From Deltaproteobacteria bacterium (lineage in GTDB: Bacteria; Desulfobacterota; Binatia; UBA12015): a stretch of DNA of 57,013 bases. The stretch covers positions 1 through 57,013 of the forward strand of contig VGTK01000012.1 of NCBI GenBank assembly GCA_016874715.1. Direction: 5' to 3'. Within the stretch, counting starts at the first letter, position 1. The number at the start of each line of letters is the position of its first letter. Shown in pieces: positions 1 to 7,636 of the stretch. The notes beneath the pieces were generated by a model. The model had not been told where the DNA came from. It made no database searches and worked only from the letters and a program-made list of their open reading frames with translations. The position numbers were made by a program, and so were the translations under genes.

Positions 1-183
1 TCGCGAGCGTCGGACCGCGACGGCGTCGCGCTAGGAGGCGCGGTGGAGCGGCGCCGTGGCGGCCGGCGCGCCGCAGGGCGTGCGTCCGACCGAACGGGCG
101 GGTCGCGTCGCCCACGGAGCGCGAAGCGCGCGGGCACGCCGGTTGACGCGGCCCGCCGCTCCGCCTAACGCTCATCGCTCGCG

Positions 184-2238
184 ATGCGCGCCTGGACCGT
201 AGACGCTGACGACATCCGTGTCGCCGAGGACTTCGACGCGGCGGTCCTGCACCGGACGCCGGAGATCGACGAGTTCCTGAGCCCCGGCGGCGAGAAGTTC
301 GTCGTGGTCGGGACCAAGGGCTTCGGCAAGACGCTGCTGCTGAAGGCCAAGCGCGTGCTCACGCAGCGCGCAGGCACCATCTGCCTGCCGGACCACGGGC
401 TCCTCGACAAGCCGATCGGCGACAAGGTGTTCAGCCAGGAGGCCGTCCAGCTCTACGCGGGGGCGCCTCTCTGGTGGTCGAAGGTGTGGCTCGTGTCGAT
501 CGCGCTCGCGACGCTGAAGCGGATCGACCGCAGCGACGGGCTCGACGTCAACGCGCGTCTCGCCGGTCTCGTCGCCGACAAGAACCTGCGCGGCGTCGTC
601 GACCACTTCGTGCGGCTCCTCGACCTGTCGCCGAGCGACCTGCAACGCAGCGCCAACGACACCGACGGGCACCTGGTGCCACGGCTGCGAGCGATCAAGG
701 CCCCGATCGCGATCTTCGTCGACAGCGTCGACGAGTACTTCAACAAGCACGTCGAGACGCGCGCGCGGCGGTCGAGCGCCGCGGGCGAGATCGACCCCAA
801 GATCTGGTACTTCTCGCAGCTCGGTCTCGTCGAGGTCGGCTACCAGCTGCGCCGGATCAACCACCACCTGAAGGTCTACGCGGCGGTCCGCAAGGAAGCG
901 TACCTGCGGCTCGCCGAGAGCACCGTGATGTCGCAGCAGTACCACGGGAGCGCCGTCGACATCGTCTACTCGATCGAGAGCCTGAGCGAGATCTTCGCGA
1001 ACAACATCCGGCGCGAGCCCGCGAGCCGGCTGGTCTTCCCCGACCGCGTCCGGGACGATCCGTTCACGGCGTTCTTCGGGCTGACGCACGTCGTGCACGG
1101 CTTCACCGGCGAGCGCGAGAACGTCTTCGACTACGTCTGCCGCCACACGCTGCTGCGGCCCCGCGACTTCATGACCATGGGGCAGCGGCTCTCGGCGCTG
1201 AGACCCGTGGACCGCGGCGAAGATCGCCTGAAGGTCGCGGTCAACTCGGCCGCCACCGAGATCGCGCAGGAGTACCTGCGCGAGATCGCGCCGTACCTGG
1301 GCGACCTCGACCTGCAGAAGGTCTTCGCGCGCATCCCGGGGCACATTCTCACCCGCGACGAGGTCGAGTCGCTGTTCTGCGAGCACAACGACGAGATCGG
1401 GGCCGTTCCGGGCGCCGAGCAGCACGTGTTCTGCACGCTCTACAAGGCCGGTCTCCTCGGCTGGCTCGAGCACGACATGGTGGACGGCAAGCGCCGGCAG
1501 CGGTTCCTCCGGCCGGGCGAGGGCACGTTCGAGCCCGACGGGGTGCTGCCGCGCTCGACGCACTACCTGCTGCACCCCGTGCTCTCGCAGATCATCGCGC
1601 GCCTGAACCACGGCTACGCCGAGCGCATCGACCGCGCGAACGTCGTCGGCTACCGGCGCGCCTGGCGCGAGCCCGACGAAGCGCGGCCGCAGGAGCTCAA
1701 CGTCCTGCAGGCGGACGTGCGCGGCATGCTCCGCCTGATGAAGCAGGGGATGGACGCGCCGGTGCGGCGTGCGATCGACGACGCGGTCGAGTCGCACGCG
1801 CGCGGCGCGCGCTCGCGCGACGTGACCGAGGGCGACCACATCCTGATCACGCACGACGACGCGGGGCTTCTGGCCCGCGCCGCGCGCCGCATCCCCGACG
1901 ACGTCCACGACGCGCCCGGGCGCCCGCTGCTGCGCATCGCTCTGCACCGCGGCGAGGTCCGGCTGCAGGAGACCGGTGGGGAGAGCGCGATCGTCACCGG
2001 CGGGCAGGCGATCGCGGTCGCGGCGCGCATCGAGCCGCGCGCCACCCCGGGCGAGATCTGGTGCACCGACTCGTTCCGCGAAGAGCTGATCCGCGCCGGA
2101 GCGCTCTGCCGCACGGTGCCGCTCACGGCGCCCCCCGCGCTCGCCGGCGACGGCGAGTACGAGGGCTACTTCAACGTGCGCAAGGACGGCTCGGACGAGG
2201 CGGACATCTGGGTGCGCCTGTTCCGCATCGAGTTCTGA
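184..2238 (+). CDS. P-loop NTPase fused to a class III nucleotide-cyclase-like domain
   Basis: The 684-residue protein has an N-terminal P-loop ATPase: Walker A GTKGFGKT at residues 43-50 and a Walker B-like IFVDSVDEY with D180, D183 and E184. A long helical middle (about 200-500) follows. The C-terminal part, about 500-684, resembles a class III adenylate/guanylate cyclase: metal-site Asp in ADVRG (D511), a second Asp in EGDHIL (D551), the LHRGEV strand, and AARIEPRATPGEIW with R615. The residue where active cyclases carry the transition-state Asn appears to be Ala, so catalysis may be lost or altered and the domain may only sense a ligand. No signal peptide or membrane segment is seen. The ATG at 184 is the first in frame and lacks a clear ribosome binding site. 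The esterase gene follows 23 bases downstream, probably in one transcript. Function is not known; a signalling or conflict role is inference. Confidence 0.8.
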   Translation: MRAWTVDADDIRVAEDFDAAVLHRTPEIDEFLSPGGEKFVVVGTKGFGKTLLLKAKRVLTQRAGTICLPDHGLLDKPIGDKVFSQEAVQLYAGAPLWWSKVWLVSIALATLKRIDRSDGLDVNARLAGLVADKNLRGVVDHFVRLLDLSPSDLQRSANDTDGHLVPRLRAIKAPIAIFVDSVDEYFNKHVETRARRSSAAGEIDPKIWYFSQLGLVEVGYQLRRINHHLKVYAAVRKEAYLRLAESTVMSQQYHGSAVDIVYSIESLSEIFANNIRREPASRLVFPDRVRDDPFTAFFGLTHVVHGFTGERENVFDYVCRHTLLRPRDFMTMGQRLSALRPVDRGEDRLKVAVNSAATEIAQEYLREIAPYLGDLDLQKVFARIPGHILTRDEVESLFCEHNDEIGAVPGAEQHVFCTLYKAGLLGWLEHDMVDGKRRQRFLRPGEGTFEPDGVLPRSTHYLLHPVLSQIIARLNHGYAERIDRANVVGYRRAWREPDEARPQELNVLQADVRGMLRLMKQGMDAPVRRAIDDAVESHARGARSRDVTEGDHILITHDDAGLLARAARRIPDDVHDAPGRPLLRIALHRGEVRLQETGGESAIVTGGQAIAVAARIEPRATPGEIWCTDSFREELIRAGALCRTVPLTAPPALAGDGEYEGYFNVRKDGSDEADIWVRLFRIEF

Positions 2239-2261
2239 AGCCGCCGCGTGGAGAAACGGCG

Positions 2262-3233
2262 ATGACGACGAAGGGAATGTGGCACGAGCTGACGGCGGCG
2301 GCCTTCGACCCGGCGTCGATCGACGACGAGACGCGACAGGTGAACGCCCTCGTCGAGCAGGCGCTCGGTGCGTTTCCCGCGCTGCACACACGGACCGACG
2401 TCGCGGAGATCCGTCGCGAGCGCGAGGAGGGAAAGGGGCCGTTCCCGCCGCTGCAGATCTCGAAACGCGCGGTGGTGCGCGAGATCCCGGGACGTGCGGG
2501 CCGCCTCGAGCTGCGCCTGTTCCCGCACCCGGAGCCGCGCGGCGTCTACCTGCACATCCACGGCGGCGGCTGGGCGCTCGGCTCGGCGCACCAGCAGGAC
2601 CCGCTGCTCGAGCTGATCGCCGACGCGTGCGGCGTCACCGTCGCGAGCGTGTACTACCGCCTCGCGCCCGAGCACCCGTATCCCGCCGGCCCCGACGACT
2701 GCGAGGACGCGGCGCTCTGGCTGCTCGACAACGCGAGCCGGGAATTCGGCAGCAGCCGCTTGCTGATCGGCGGGGAATCGGCGGGCGCGCACCTCTCCGT
2801 GGTGACGCTGCTGCGTCTGCGCGACCGCGTCGGTGCGACGGGCTTCGCCGGCGCGAACCTCGTGTACGGCTGCTACGACCTCGGCTTCACGCCGAGCGTC
2901 GCGCGCTGGGGCGAGCGCAACCTGATCCTCAGCACGCCGATCGTCGAGTGGTTCGCGGATTCCTTCGTGCCGCGCGAGCGACGGTCGGAGCCCGACGTCT
3001 CCCCGATCCACGCCGACCTGCGGGACCTGCCGCCCGCGCTGTTCACCGTCGGCACGATGGACCCGCTGCTCGACGACTCGCTCTTCATGCACGCACGCTG
3101 GCTCGGCGCCGGGAATCGGTCGCAGCTCGCCGTCTTCCCCGGCGGAATCCACGGGTTCAATGCCTTCCCGACCGCGCTCGGACGCGCGGCGAACGAGCTG
3201 CAGATCGAGTTCTGCAAGGGACTTCTCGGCTGA
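2262..3233 (+). CDS. alpha/beta hydrolase fold-3 esterase, HSL family
   Basis: This 323-residue cytoplasmic carboxylesterase/lipase belongs to the hormone-sensitive-lipase-like family. It has the oxyanion-hole motif HGGGW (from H100), the nucleophile elbow GGESAG with S173, and the remaining triad residues D267 (MDPLLDD) and H297 (GGIHGF). Length and motif order match the family. The ATG at 2262 follows GGAG at 2249-2252 at good spacing, so the longer in-frame extension upstream is not used. It lies 23 bases after the NTPase-cyclase gene, suggesting co-transcription. The natural ester substrate cannot be read from sequence. Confidence 0.9.
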   Translation: MTTKGMWHELTAAAFDPASIDDETRQVNALVEQALGAFPALHTRTDVAEIRREREEGKGPFPPLQISKRAVVREIPGRAGRLELRLFPHPEPRGVYLHIHGGGWALGSAHQQDPLLELIADACGVTVASVYYRLAPEHPYPAGPDDCEDAALWLLDNASREFGSSRLLIGGESAGAHLSVVTLLRLRDRVGATGFAGANLVYGCYDLGFTPSVARWGERNLILSTPIVEWFADSFVPRERRSEPDVSPIHADLRDLPPALFTVGTMDPLLDDSLFMHARWLGAGNRSQLAVFPGGIHGFNAFPTALGRAANELQIEFCKGLLG

Positions 3234-3372
3234 GCGACGGCCCCGACCGCGCTCGCGCCGGCTCTCGCCGCGTGCCGCGGTGTCGCGGAACGACGCGAGG
3301 TGTCACTGGCCAGGGTCCTCGCGTGGCAGACTACTTTCAACTCGCGTGCTTCGGTTCTATGGTCGAGCCGCC

Positions 3373-4062
3373 ATGCTGAGAGATGCGTTTGGTCGCCTGC
3401 GTCCCGTCCGCTGGGGAATGATCAACCTCGGTGGCTATCTGACCGTCCTGCAGCTGCGCGTGCTGAACAAGCTGCGCATCGAGGGCGTCGAGAACCTCAA
3501 GAGCCTGCCGTCGCGCGGCGTGCTGTTGGTCTCCAACCACCTCACCTACTACATGGACGCGATCGTCGTGTTCCACTCGGTGAGCTATCTGCGGCGGCCG
3601 TACCTGATCTGGCCGCGCACCGATTTCTACATCGTCGCGGCCCTCGAGACGATGCGCGCCCGCGGCTGGCTGCCGCGTCTCATGGCGTACAACGGAACGA
3701 TCACCGTCAAGCGTACATGGAAGGAAGGCGATCAGGCCGTGCAGCGCGCGGTCGACCCCGAGGACATCGCCAAGGTCAACACCGGGTTGCAGGGCGGCTG
3801 GGTCCTGACGTTTCCGCAGGGCACGACCGCGCCCGGGGCGCCGGGGCGCATGGGCACGGCGCGCATCATCAAGGAGTTCCGCCCGCTGGTGGTGCCCGTC
3901 CGCCTGAGCGGGCTGCGCGAAGCATTCGACAAGACCGGTCTCAAGCTCCGGAGGATGGGCACCGAGCTGTCCGTCAAGTACGGCCGCGCGCTCGACATCG
4001 ACTACGACGCCGAGCCCGCCGAGATCCTGCAGACGGTCATGGCCGGCATCGGCGAAGCCTGA
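3373..4062 (+). CDS. PlsC-like glycerolipid acyltransferase with variant motifs
   Basis: A 229-residue lysophospholipid acyltransferase-fold protein. The first catalytic block reads NHLTYYMD (H56 to D62), one residue longer than the usual HX4D. The glycerol-phosphate binding block is FPQGTT (147-152) instead of FPEGTR. Surrounding sequence, with a glycine-rich stretch after the second block and VPVRLSG, keeps the family pattern. Such proteins normally transfer acyl chains to a lysophospholipid at the membrane. The changed spacing could mean a different acceptor or reduced activity. The start is the ATG at 3373, chosen because similarity begins there. A canonical PlsC exists elsewhere in the window (54230), so this is a paralogue rather than the housekeeping enzyme. 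Confidence 0.75.
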   Translation: MLRDAFGRLRPVRWGMINLGGYLTVLQLRVLNKLRIEGVENLKSLPSRGVLLVSNHLTYYMDAIVVFHSVSYLRRPYLIWPRTDFYIVAALETMRARGWLPRLMAYNGTITVKRTWKEGDQAVQRAVDPEDIAKVNTGLQGGWVLTFPQGTTAPGAPGRMGTARIIKEFRPLVVPVRLSGLREAFDKTGLKLRRMGTELSVKYGRALDIDYDAEPAEILQTVMAGIGEA

Positions 4063-4125
4063 CGGGGGGGGCGCCCGGACCAGCGCATCCGAGTGCAAGG
4101 CCGCGCCGATCGGGGGAAGCGCGCG

Positions 4126-4147
4126 GCGCGGGGGAGGGGCCCCGCGC
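4126..4147. terminator. GC hairpin between convergent genes
   Basis: An 8-bp perfect stem (GCGCGGGG / CCCCGCGC) with a 6-nt loop lies between the convergent acyltransferase and BI-1 genes. There is no T tract, so it is only a candidate bidirectional terminator; in this GC-rich DNA such stems also occur by chance. Confidence 0.4.
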
Positions 4148-4202
4148 GGCTTGGCCGCGGGTGGCGGAGGGGCGCTTGTCCGGGCACGCGCCCCTCCGCG
4201 GA

Positions 4203-4931
4203 TCACCGCCGGCGCCCGAACAGCCGCAGCAGCATCAGGAAGAGATTGATGAAGTCGAGATAGAGCGCGAGCGCGCCGATGATCGCGCCCTTGCGCTCCG
4301 CGGTCTCGTTGCCGAAGCCCTGCCGCGCCATCGCGCGCAGCTTGTTGGTGTCGTAGGCGGCAAGCCCGGTGAACACGACGACGCCGGCCAGCGCCATCAC
4401 CCAGCCGAGCGCGTCGCTCTGCAGGAAGATGTTCACCACCGACGCGATCACCACGCCGATCAGCCCCATGAAGAGGAAGCTGCCCCACGACGTGAGGTCC
4501 CGCTTGGTCACCGCACCGTAGAGGCTCACCGAGCCGAACATGCCCGCGGTGACGAAGAACGTGCCCGCCACCGACGCTCCGGTGTAGGCGAGCAGGACGA
4601 CGGCCAGCGTGACGCCGTTGAGCGCGGCATAGAGCAGGAAGAGCCCGGTCGCGGTCGCGGCCGAGATCCGGTTGATCGCAGCGCTCACCCCGATCACGAG
4701 GCCGAGCTGGGCGATCATCAGGGCGAAGAACACGATCTGGTTGCCGAACACCAGCTGCGGCAGGGCGGGCGTCGAGACGGTGAACAGCGACACGACCGCG
4801 GTCAGGGCCAGGCCCGCGGACATCCACATGTAGACCGTCGCCAGGAACGCGTGCTCCGCGCGTTGGGCTTCGCGGGGCAGCGCGATGCCGGCGGCGCGGG
4901 AGCTCTGCTCGGGACTCTCGAATGGGGACAT
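4203..4931 (-). CDS. Bax inhibitor-1/YccA family membrane protein
   Basis: A 242-residue polytopic protein with about seven hydrophobic segments after a short soluble N-terminus. The C-terminal signature YDTNKLR followed by a hydrophobic helix with ALYLDFINLFL is typical of the BI-1/UPF0005 family. Members are inner-membrane ion (often Ca2+ leak) channels or stress-associated proteins that interact with FtsH in some bacteria. The start ATG at 4931 follows a GAGG at suitable distance. Monocistronic: a convergent gene lies downstream and a same-strand gene starts over 100 bases away. Confidence 0.93.
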   Translation of the reverse strand: MSPFESPEQSSRAAGIALPREAQRAEHAFLATVYMWMSAGLALTAVVSLFTVSTPALPQLVFGNQIVFFALMIAQLGLVIGVSAAINRISAATATGLFLLYAALNGVTLAVVLLAYTGASVAGTFFVTAGMFGSVSLYGAVTKRDLTSWGSFLFMGLIGVVIASVVNIFLQSDALGWVMALAGVVVFTGLAAYDTNKLRAMARQGFGNETAERKGAIIGALALYLDFINLFLMLLRLFGRRR

Positions 4932-5066
4932 GCATCGACCTCGCTTTCTCGTTTCAGTGTATGTCGGATCGCCGGGCCGTGCACCCGAGCGACCACGCGT
5001 CCGGCATGGCGTCCGCCGGGCCGGTGGCGCTCGCGGCGCCCGTGCTGGACGGCGTCTGCTCGACGT

Positions 5067-6035
5067 TCAGGCCCCTGCCGCCGGCTCCTCCGGCTGGTCG
5101 AGGTACTCGCTGAGCCCGTAGCCCTTCCTGTCGCCGTCGATCACGTACTCCGTCATGCCCTCGCCGATGTGCGTCGACGTGCCGGCGCGGCGGTTGCGCA
5201 GCGGGATGAAGCCCTTCACCGTGCCCTCGATGCGGTGCTTGACGCCGCCCTCGAGCGTCAGCTCGGCGCGCAGCGCGCGGTGGAACTTCGTCGCGGGCTC
5301 GTAGTCCGTCTCGAGCTTCACGTCGGTGATGCGGTGCAGCTCGTCGCCCTTGTGCATCACGCCGCCCGGCTTGCCGCCGATGACCGAGATCACCATGCCG
5401 AGGTCGTCGCCGAAGTTGCCGGTGATCCAGCGGTAGGACGGCGTCGACTGCCAGTAGCGCGGTCCCCAGGAGTGATCGCGCAGCCCGTGCCCGGCGAGCT
5501 TCACCTCGGCGCCGCCGTCGACCGACAGGGTGCCCGTCACGCGCATGTGCTGCTCGAAGTGGGCGCGCGCGAAGTCGTTGCCGTCGCCGGGCTTGCCGAC
5601 GTGCCCGTAGAGCGGACCGCACGCCTGGTGCAGCAGGTCGAGCTTCAGCTTCCGGTGTGGGCTCTCCTTGAAGGCCTTGCCCGGATCGGACATCGTGCGC
5701 GGGTCGGCCAGGTAGACCACCGAGCCGTCGTACGTGGTGCGGATGCGCTCCGTGGGCTCGACGACCTCGACGTGCAGCCCGCCGGCGTTCCAGCCGTCGT
5801 TGCTCGTGATCGCGGGGCGCTTGTAGTTGAACAGCGCCGAGCCGTCGGGCTCGTAGACGATCACCGTCATCTCGGCGTAGCCCTCGTTGGCGCGGTTGCC
5901 GATGCGGAGAAACCCGCCGCGCTGCTGCTCGCGGTCGAAGAAGTTGAAGTACACCGACTCGTTGAAGTTGGGCTCGGGCCCGAGCGGGTGGGTGTAGTCG
6001 TCCTCCGGCTTCACGTTGCCGATGATCTTCGCCAT
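5067..6035 (-). CDS. DUF7064-like (AttH/CrtC-fold-like) protein
   Basis: A 322-residue soluble protein without a signal peptide. It carries the block LRDHSWGPRYW around residue 180 and a preceding two-sheet lipocalin-like N-terminal half, the pattern I associate with the DUF7064/DUF7065 group. This is distantly similar to the AttH/CrtC (carotenoid hydratase) fold. Those proteins are common beside steroid, terpenoid and aromatic degradation genes in Binatia and actinobacteria, but no reaction is assigned. The start ATG at 6035 has GAGGAGG just upstream; longer in-frame extensions are shadows. It is divergent from msrB with 87 bases between them, so the two probably share a promoter region. Confidence 0.75.
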   Translation of the reverse strand: MAKIIGNVKPEDDYTHPLGPEPNFNESVYFNFFDREQQRGGFLRIGNRANEGYAEMTVIVYEPDGSALFNYKRPAITSNDGWNAGGLHVEVVEPTERIRTTYDGSVVYLADPRTMSDPGKAFKESPHRKLKLDLLHQACGPLYGHVGKPGDGNDFARAHFEQHMRVTGTLSVDGGAEVKLAGHGLRDHSWGPRYWQSTPSYRWITGNFGDDLGMVISVIGGKPGGVMHKGDELHRITDVKLETDYEPATKFHRALRAELTLEGGVKHRIEGTVKGFIPLRNRRAGTSTHIGEGMTEYVIDGDRKGYGLSEYLDQPEEPAAGA

Positions 6036-6122
6036 GGCGCGCCTCCTCGGTCGGGTTCTCGCCCGGCCGGCCGGTGCGCGCAACCGGGTGAAACTCCGGC
6101 GCCGATCGGGCATCCTGCTCGC

Positions 6123-6686
6123 ATGACACACGACACGACCGGCGGGATCGGACGCCGCACGGTACTCCGGACGCTGCTCGGGTTCGCCGCCACGATCGCC
6201 GGCTGCTCGCGCGGCACCCCAGCCGACGCGGGAGGCGGTGTCGCCGGCAAGGGCGGAGCGGTTGCGAAGCTCGACTGCGCGCACGACGCCTGGAAGAAGG
6301 TCCTGCGCCCGGCCGCCTACGCGGTGCTCTTCGAGGAGGACACCGAGCGCCCGTTCTCGAGCCCGCTCGAGAAGGAGAAGCTCCCGGGAACGTACGTGTG
6401 CGCGGCGTGCGCGCTGCCGCTGTTCGAGTCGAAGAGCAAGTTCGACAGTGGCACCGGCTGGCCGAGCTTCTGGGCGCCGATCGCGGGTCACGTCGCTACC
6501 AGCACGGACTTCAAGCTGATCTACCCGCGCACCGAGTACCACTGCGCGCGCTGCGGCGGGCACCAGGGCCACGTCTTCGACGACGGGCCACCGCCGACCG
6601 GCAAGCGCTACTGCAACAACGGCATCGCGCTGCAACTCGTACCCGAGGGGGAGGCGCTGCCGACGCTGCGCGGCTGCCCGGCCTGA
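6123..6686 (+). CDS. msrB: exported peptide-methionine (R)-S-oxide reductase MsrB
   Basis: This 187-residue enzyme reduces methionine-R-sulfoxide in proteins. Two zinc-binding CXXC pairs are present (CAAC and CARC), with the family block SGTGWPSFW and the catalytic cysteine in RYCNNG (C164; the usual form is RYCINS). The N-terminus has a twin-arginine motif GRRTVLR, a hydrophobic segment and a lipobox-like AGC. It is therefore probably a Tat-exported, lipid-anchored envelope MsrB, unlike the usual cytoplasmic form. The start is the ATG at 6123. Its last codons and stop are the first unit of a 34-bp tandem repeat. Confidence 0.93.
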   Translation: MTHDTTGGIGRRTVLRTLLGFAATIAGCSRGTPADAGGGVAGKGGAVAKLDCAHDAWKKVLRPAAYAVLFEEDTERPFSSPLEKEKLPGTYVCAACALPLFESKSKFDSGTGWPSFWAPIAGHVATSTDFKLIYPRTEYHCARCGGHQGHVFDDGPPPTGKRYCNNGIALQLVPEGEALPTLRGCPA

Positions 6687-6792
6687 CCCGGTTCCGTTGG
6701 GGCGCGGCTGCCCGGCCTGACCCGGTTCCGTTGGGGCGCGGCTGCCCGGCCTGACCCGGTTCCGTTGGGGCGCGGCTGCCCGGCCTGACCCG
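6668..6792. repeat. 34-bp tandem repeat array seeded by the msrB 3' end
   Basis: Units begin at 6668, 6702, 6736 and 6770, exactly 34 bases apart. There are three full copies and a partial fourth of 23 bases. Each contains GCGCGGCTGCCCGGCCTGA, i.e. the msrB C-terminal codons and its TGA stop. Copies look identical, so the expansion is recent or maintained. There are no spacers between units. A weak stem with TTTTT follows at about 6800-6825. Confidence 0.95.
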
Positions 6793-6909
6793 CCGCGGGC
6801 AACTCGAGCCCGGGTTTTTCCGCACTTTTACCGAACGTTAGGACCGGGGACCGCGGCCCCCGTACATGCTCCTCGACCGGGAAACAGATCCCCCGGCAGG
6901 AGGCCCCCC

Positions 6910-7419
6910 ATGATCGTCCGCACGACCACCGTTCGCCCGCCCCCGATGCTCGTGACCGTCTGCGCTCTCGCCGTGCTCGTCCCGCTGCTCGTCGCGCAGC
7001 CGTCTGCGGCAACCTGGACGGCGTCGTCCCTGGGGGCGAACGACGGTCGCGTCTGCAACGACAGCGGTGCCTGAAACGTGAAGATCCGCGGCACCGGACC
7101 GCTCAAGCGGCTCGCCCACACGATCCCCCATTCCGGGGCGGCGGGCGACAAGTTCGAGTTCAAGGCGCGCAGCCGCGCCCGGAGCGTCCCGACCACTCCG
7201 GGCGCGTACCGGGCCGTGCTGACGATCTCCCACACCGACGGCTCGAAGCAGACCGTCCCCCTGGATTTCAGTACCGGCAAGCACGGCTTCGAGCGCAAGA
7301 CCCAGCAGGTGGTGGCGAGCGAGCCCTACTCGCAGCTGCAGGTGGCGGTCGAGTACGGCAAGGTCGGCGGCGTCGTCCGCTTCGACAGCGTGAGCCTGGT
7401 GCTCGCTGCGGATCCCTGA
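6910..7419 (+). pseudogene. exported protein interrupted by in-frame TGA
   Basis: An ATG at 6910 preceded by AGGAGG starts a signal peptide (hydrophobic run ending QPSAAT). At codon 55 (7072-7074) there is a TGA. The same frame then continues open with coding-like composition for 115 more codons to 7419 (ends VRFDSVSLVLAADP). The residue expected at the TGA could be Trp, a one-base change. Read through, the product would be about 169 residues of beta-rich secreted protein of no recognised family. Downstream translation could restart at GTG 7078 but would lack the signal. Sequencing error, decay or recoding are all possible. Confidence 0.6.
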
Positions 7420-7636
7420 CCCCTCCTGGAGGGGCGCGGCGGGGCCGGATTGATACGGAGGAAGAGCTTCGGGACAACTCGGCTTGCGGTACGGGCCAGG
7501 GGCCCGTGCCGACCGACGATCGTGAGGAAGAAGCTCGTGACCGCCCAGGGCGGGGCGGTACCGGCCGGGCCGAAGCCGCGCCGCGGGTAGCAGCCCTGCC
7601 GGCGCGAGCCCGCGAAGGATACCCCAGGTCGACCCA

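Noticed and set aside
474..2261. Open upstream extension of the HSL esterase frame
   Set aside because: Arg-rich shadow of the NTPase-cyclase gene in another frame; the esterase has its own ATG and Shine-Dalgarno at 2249-2262.
172..2391. 739-codon open frame antisense to the NTPase-cyclase gene
   Set aside because: Amino-acid composition is Arg/Ala/Val-rich with low complexity, typical of a GC-skew shadow on the opposite strand of a real gene.
3300..6122. Long open frame leading into msrB
   Set aside because: Upstream portion lies across or antisense to real genes and is low-complexity; msrB starts at 6123.
6668..6792. CRISPR-like array
   Set aside because: Units are contiguous without spacers and there are no cas genes; it is a simple tandem repeat.
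7072..7074. Selenocysteine (TGA recoding) in the exported protein
   Set aside because: The neighbouring gene has TAG and TAA in the same situation, there is no redox motif around the codon and no hairpin like a selenocysteine element seen just after it; not excluded but unsupported.
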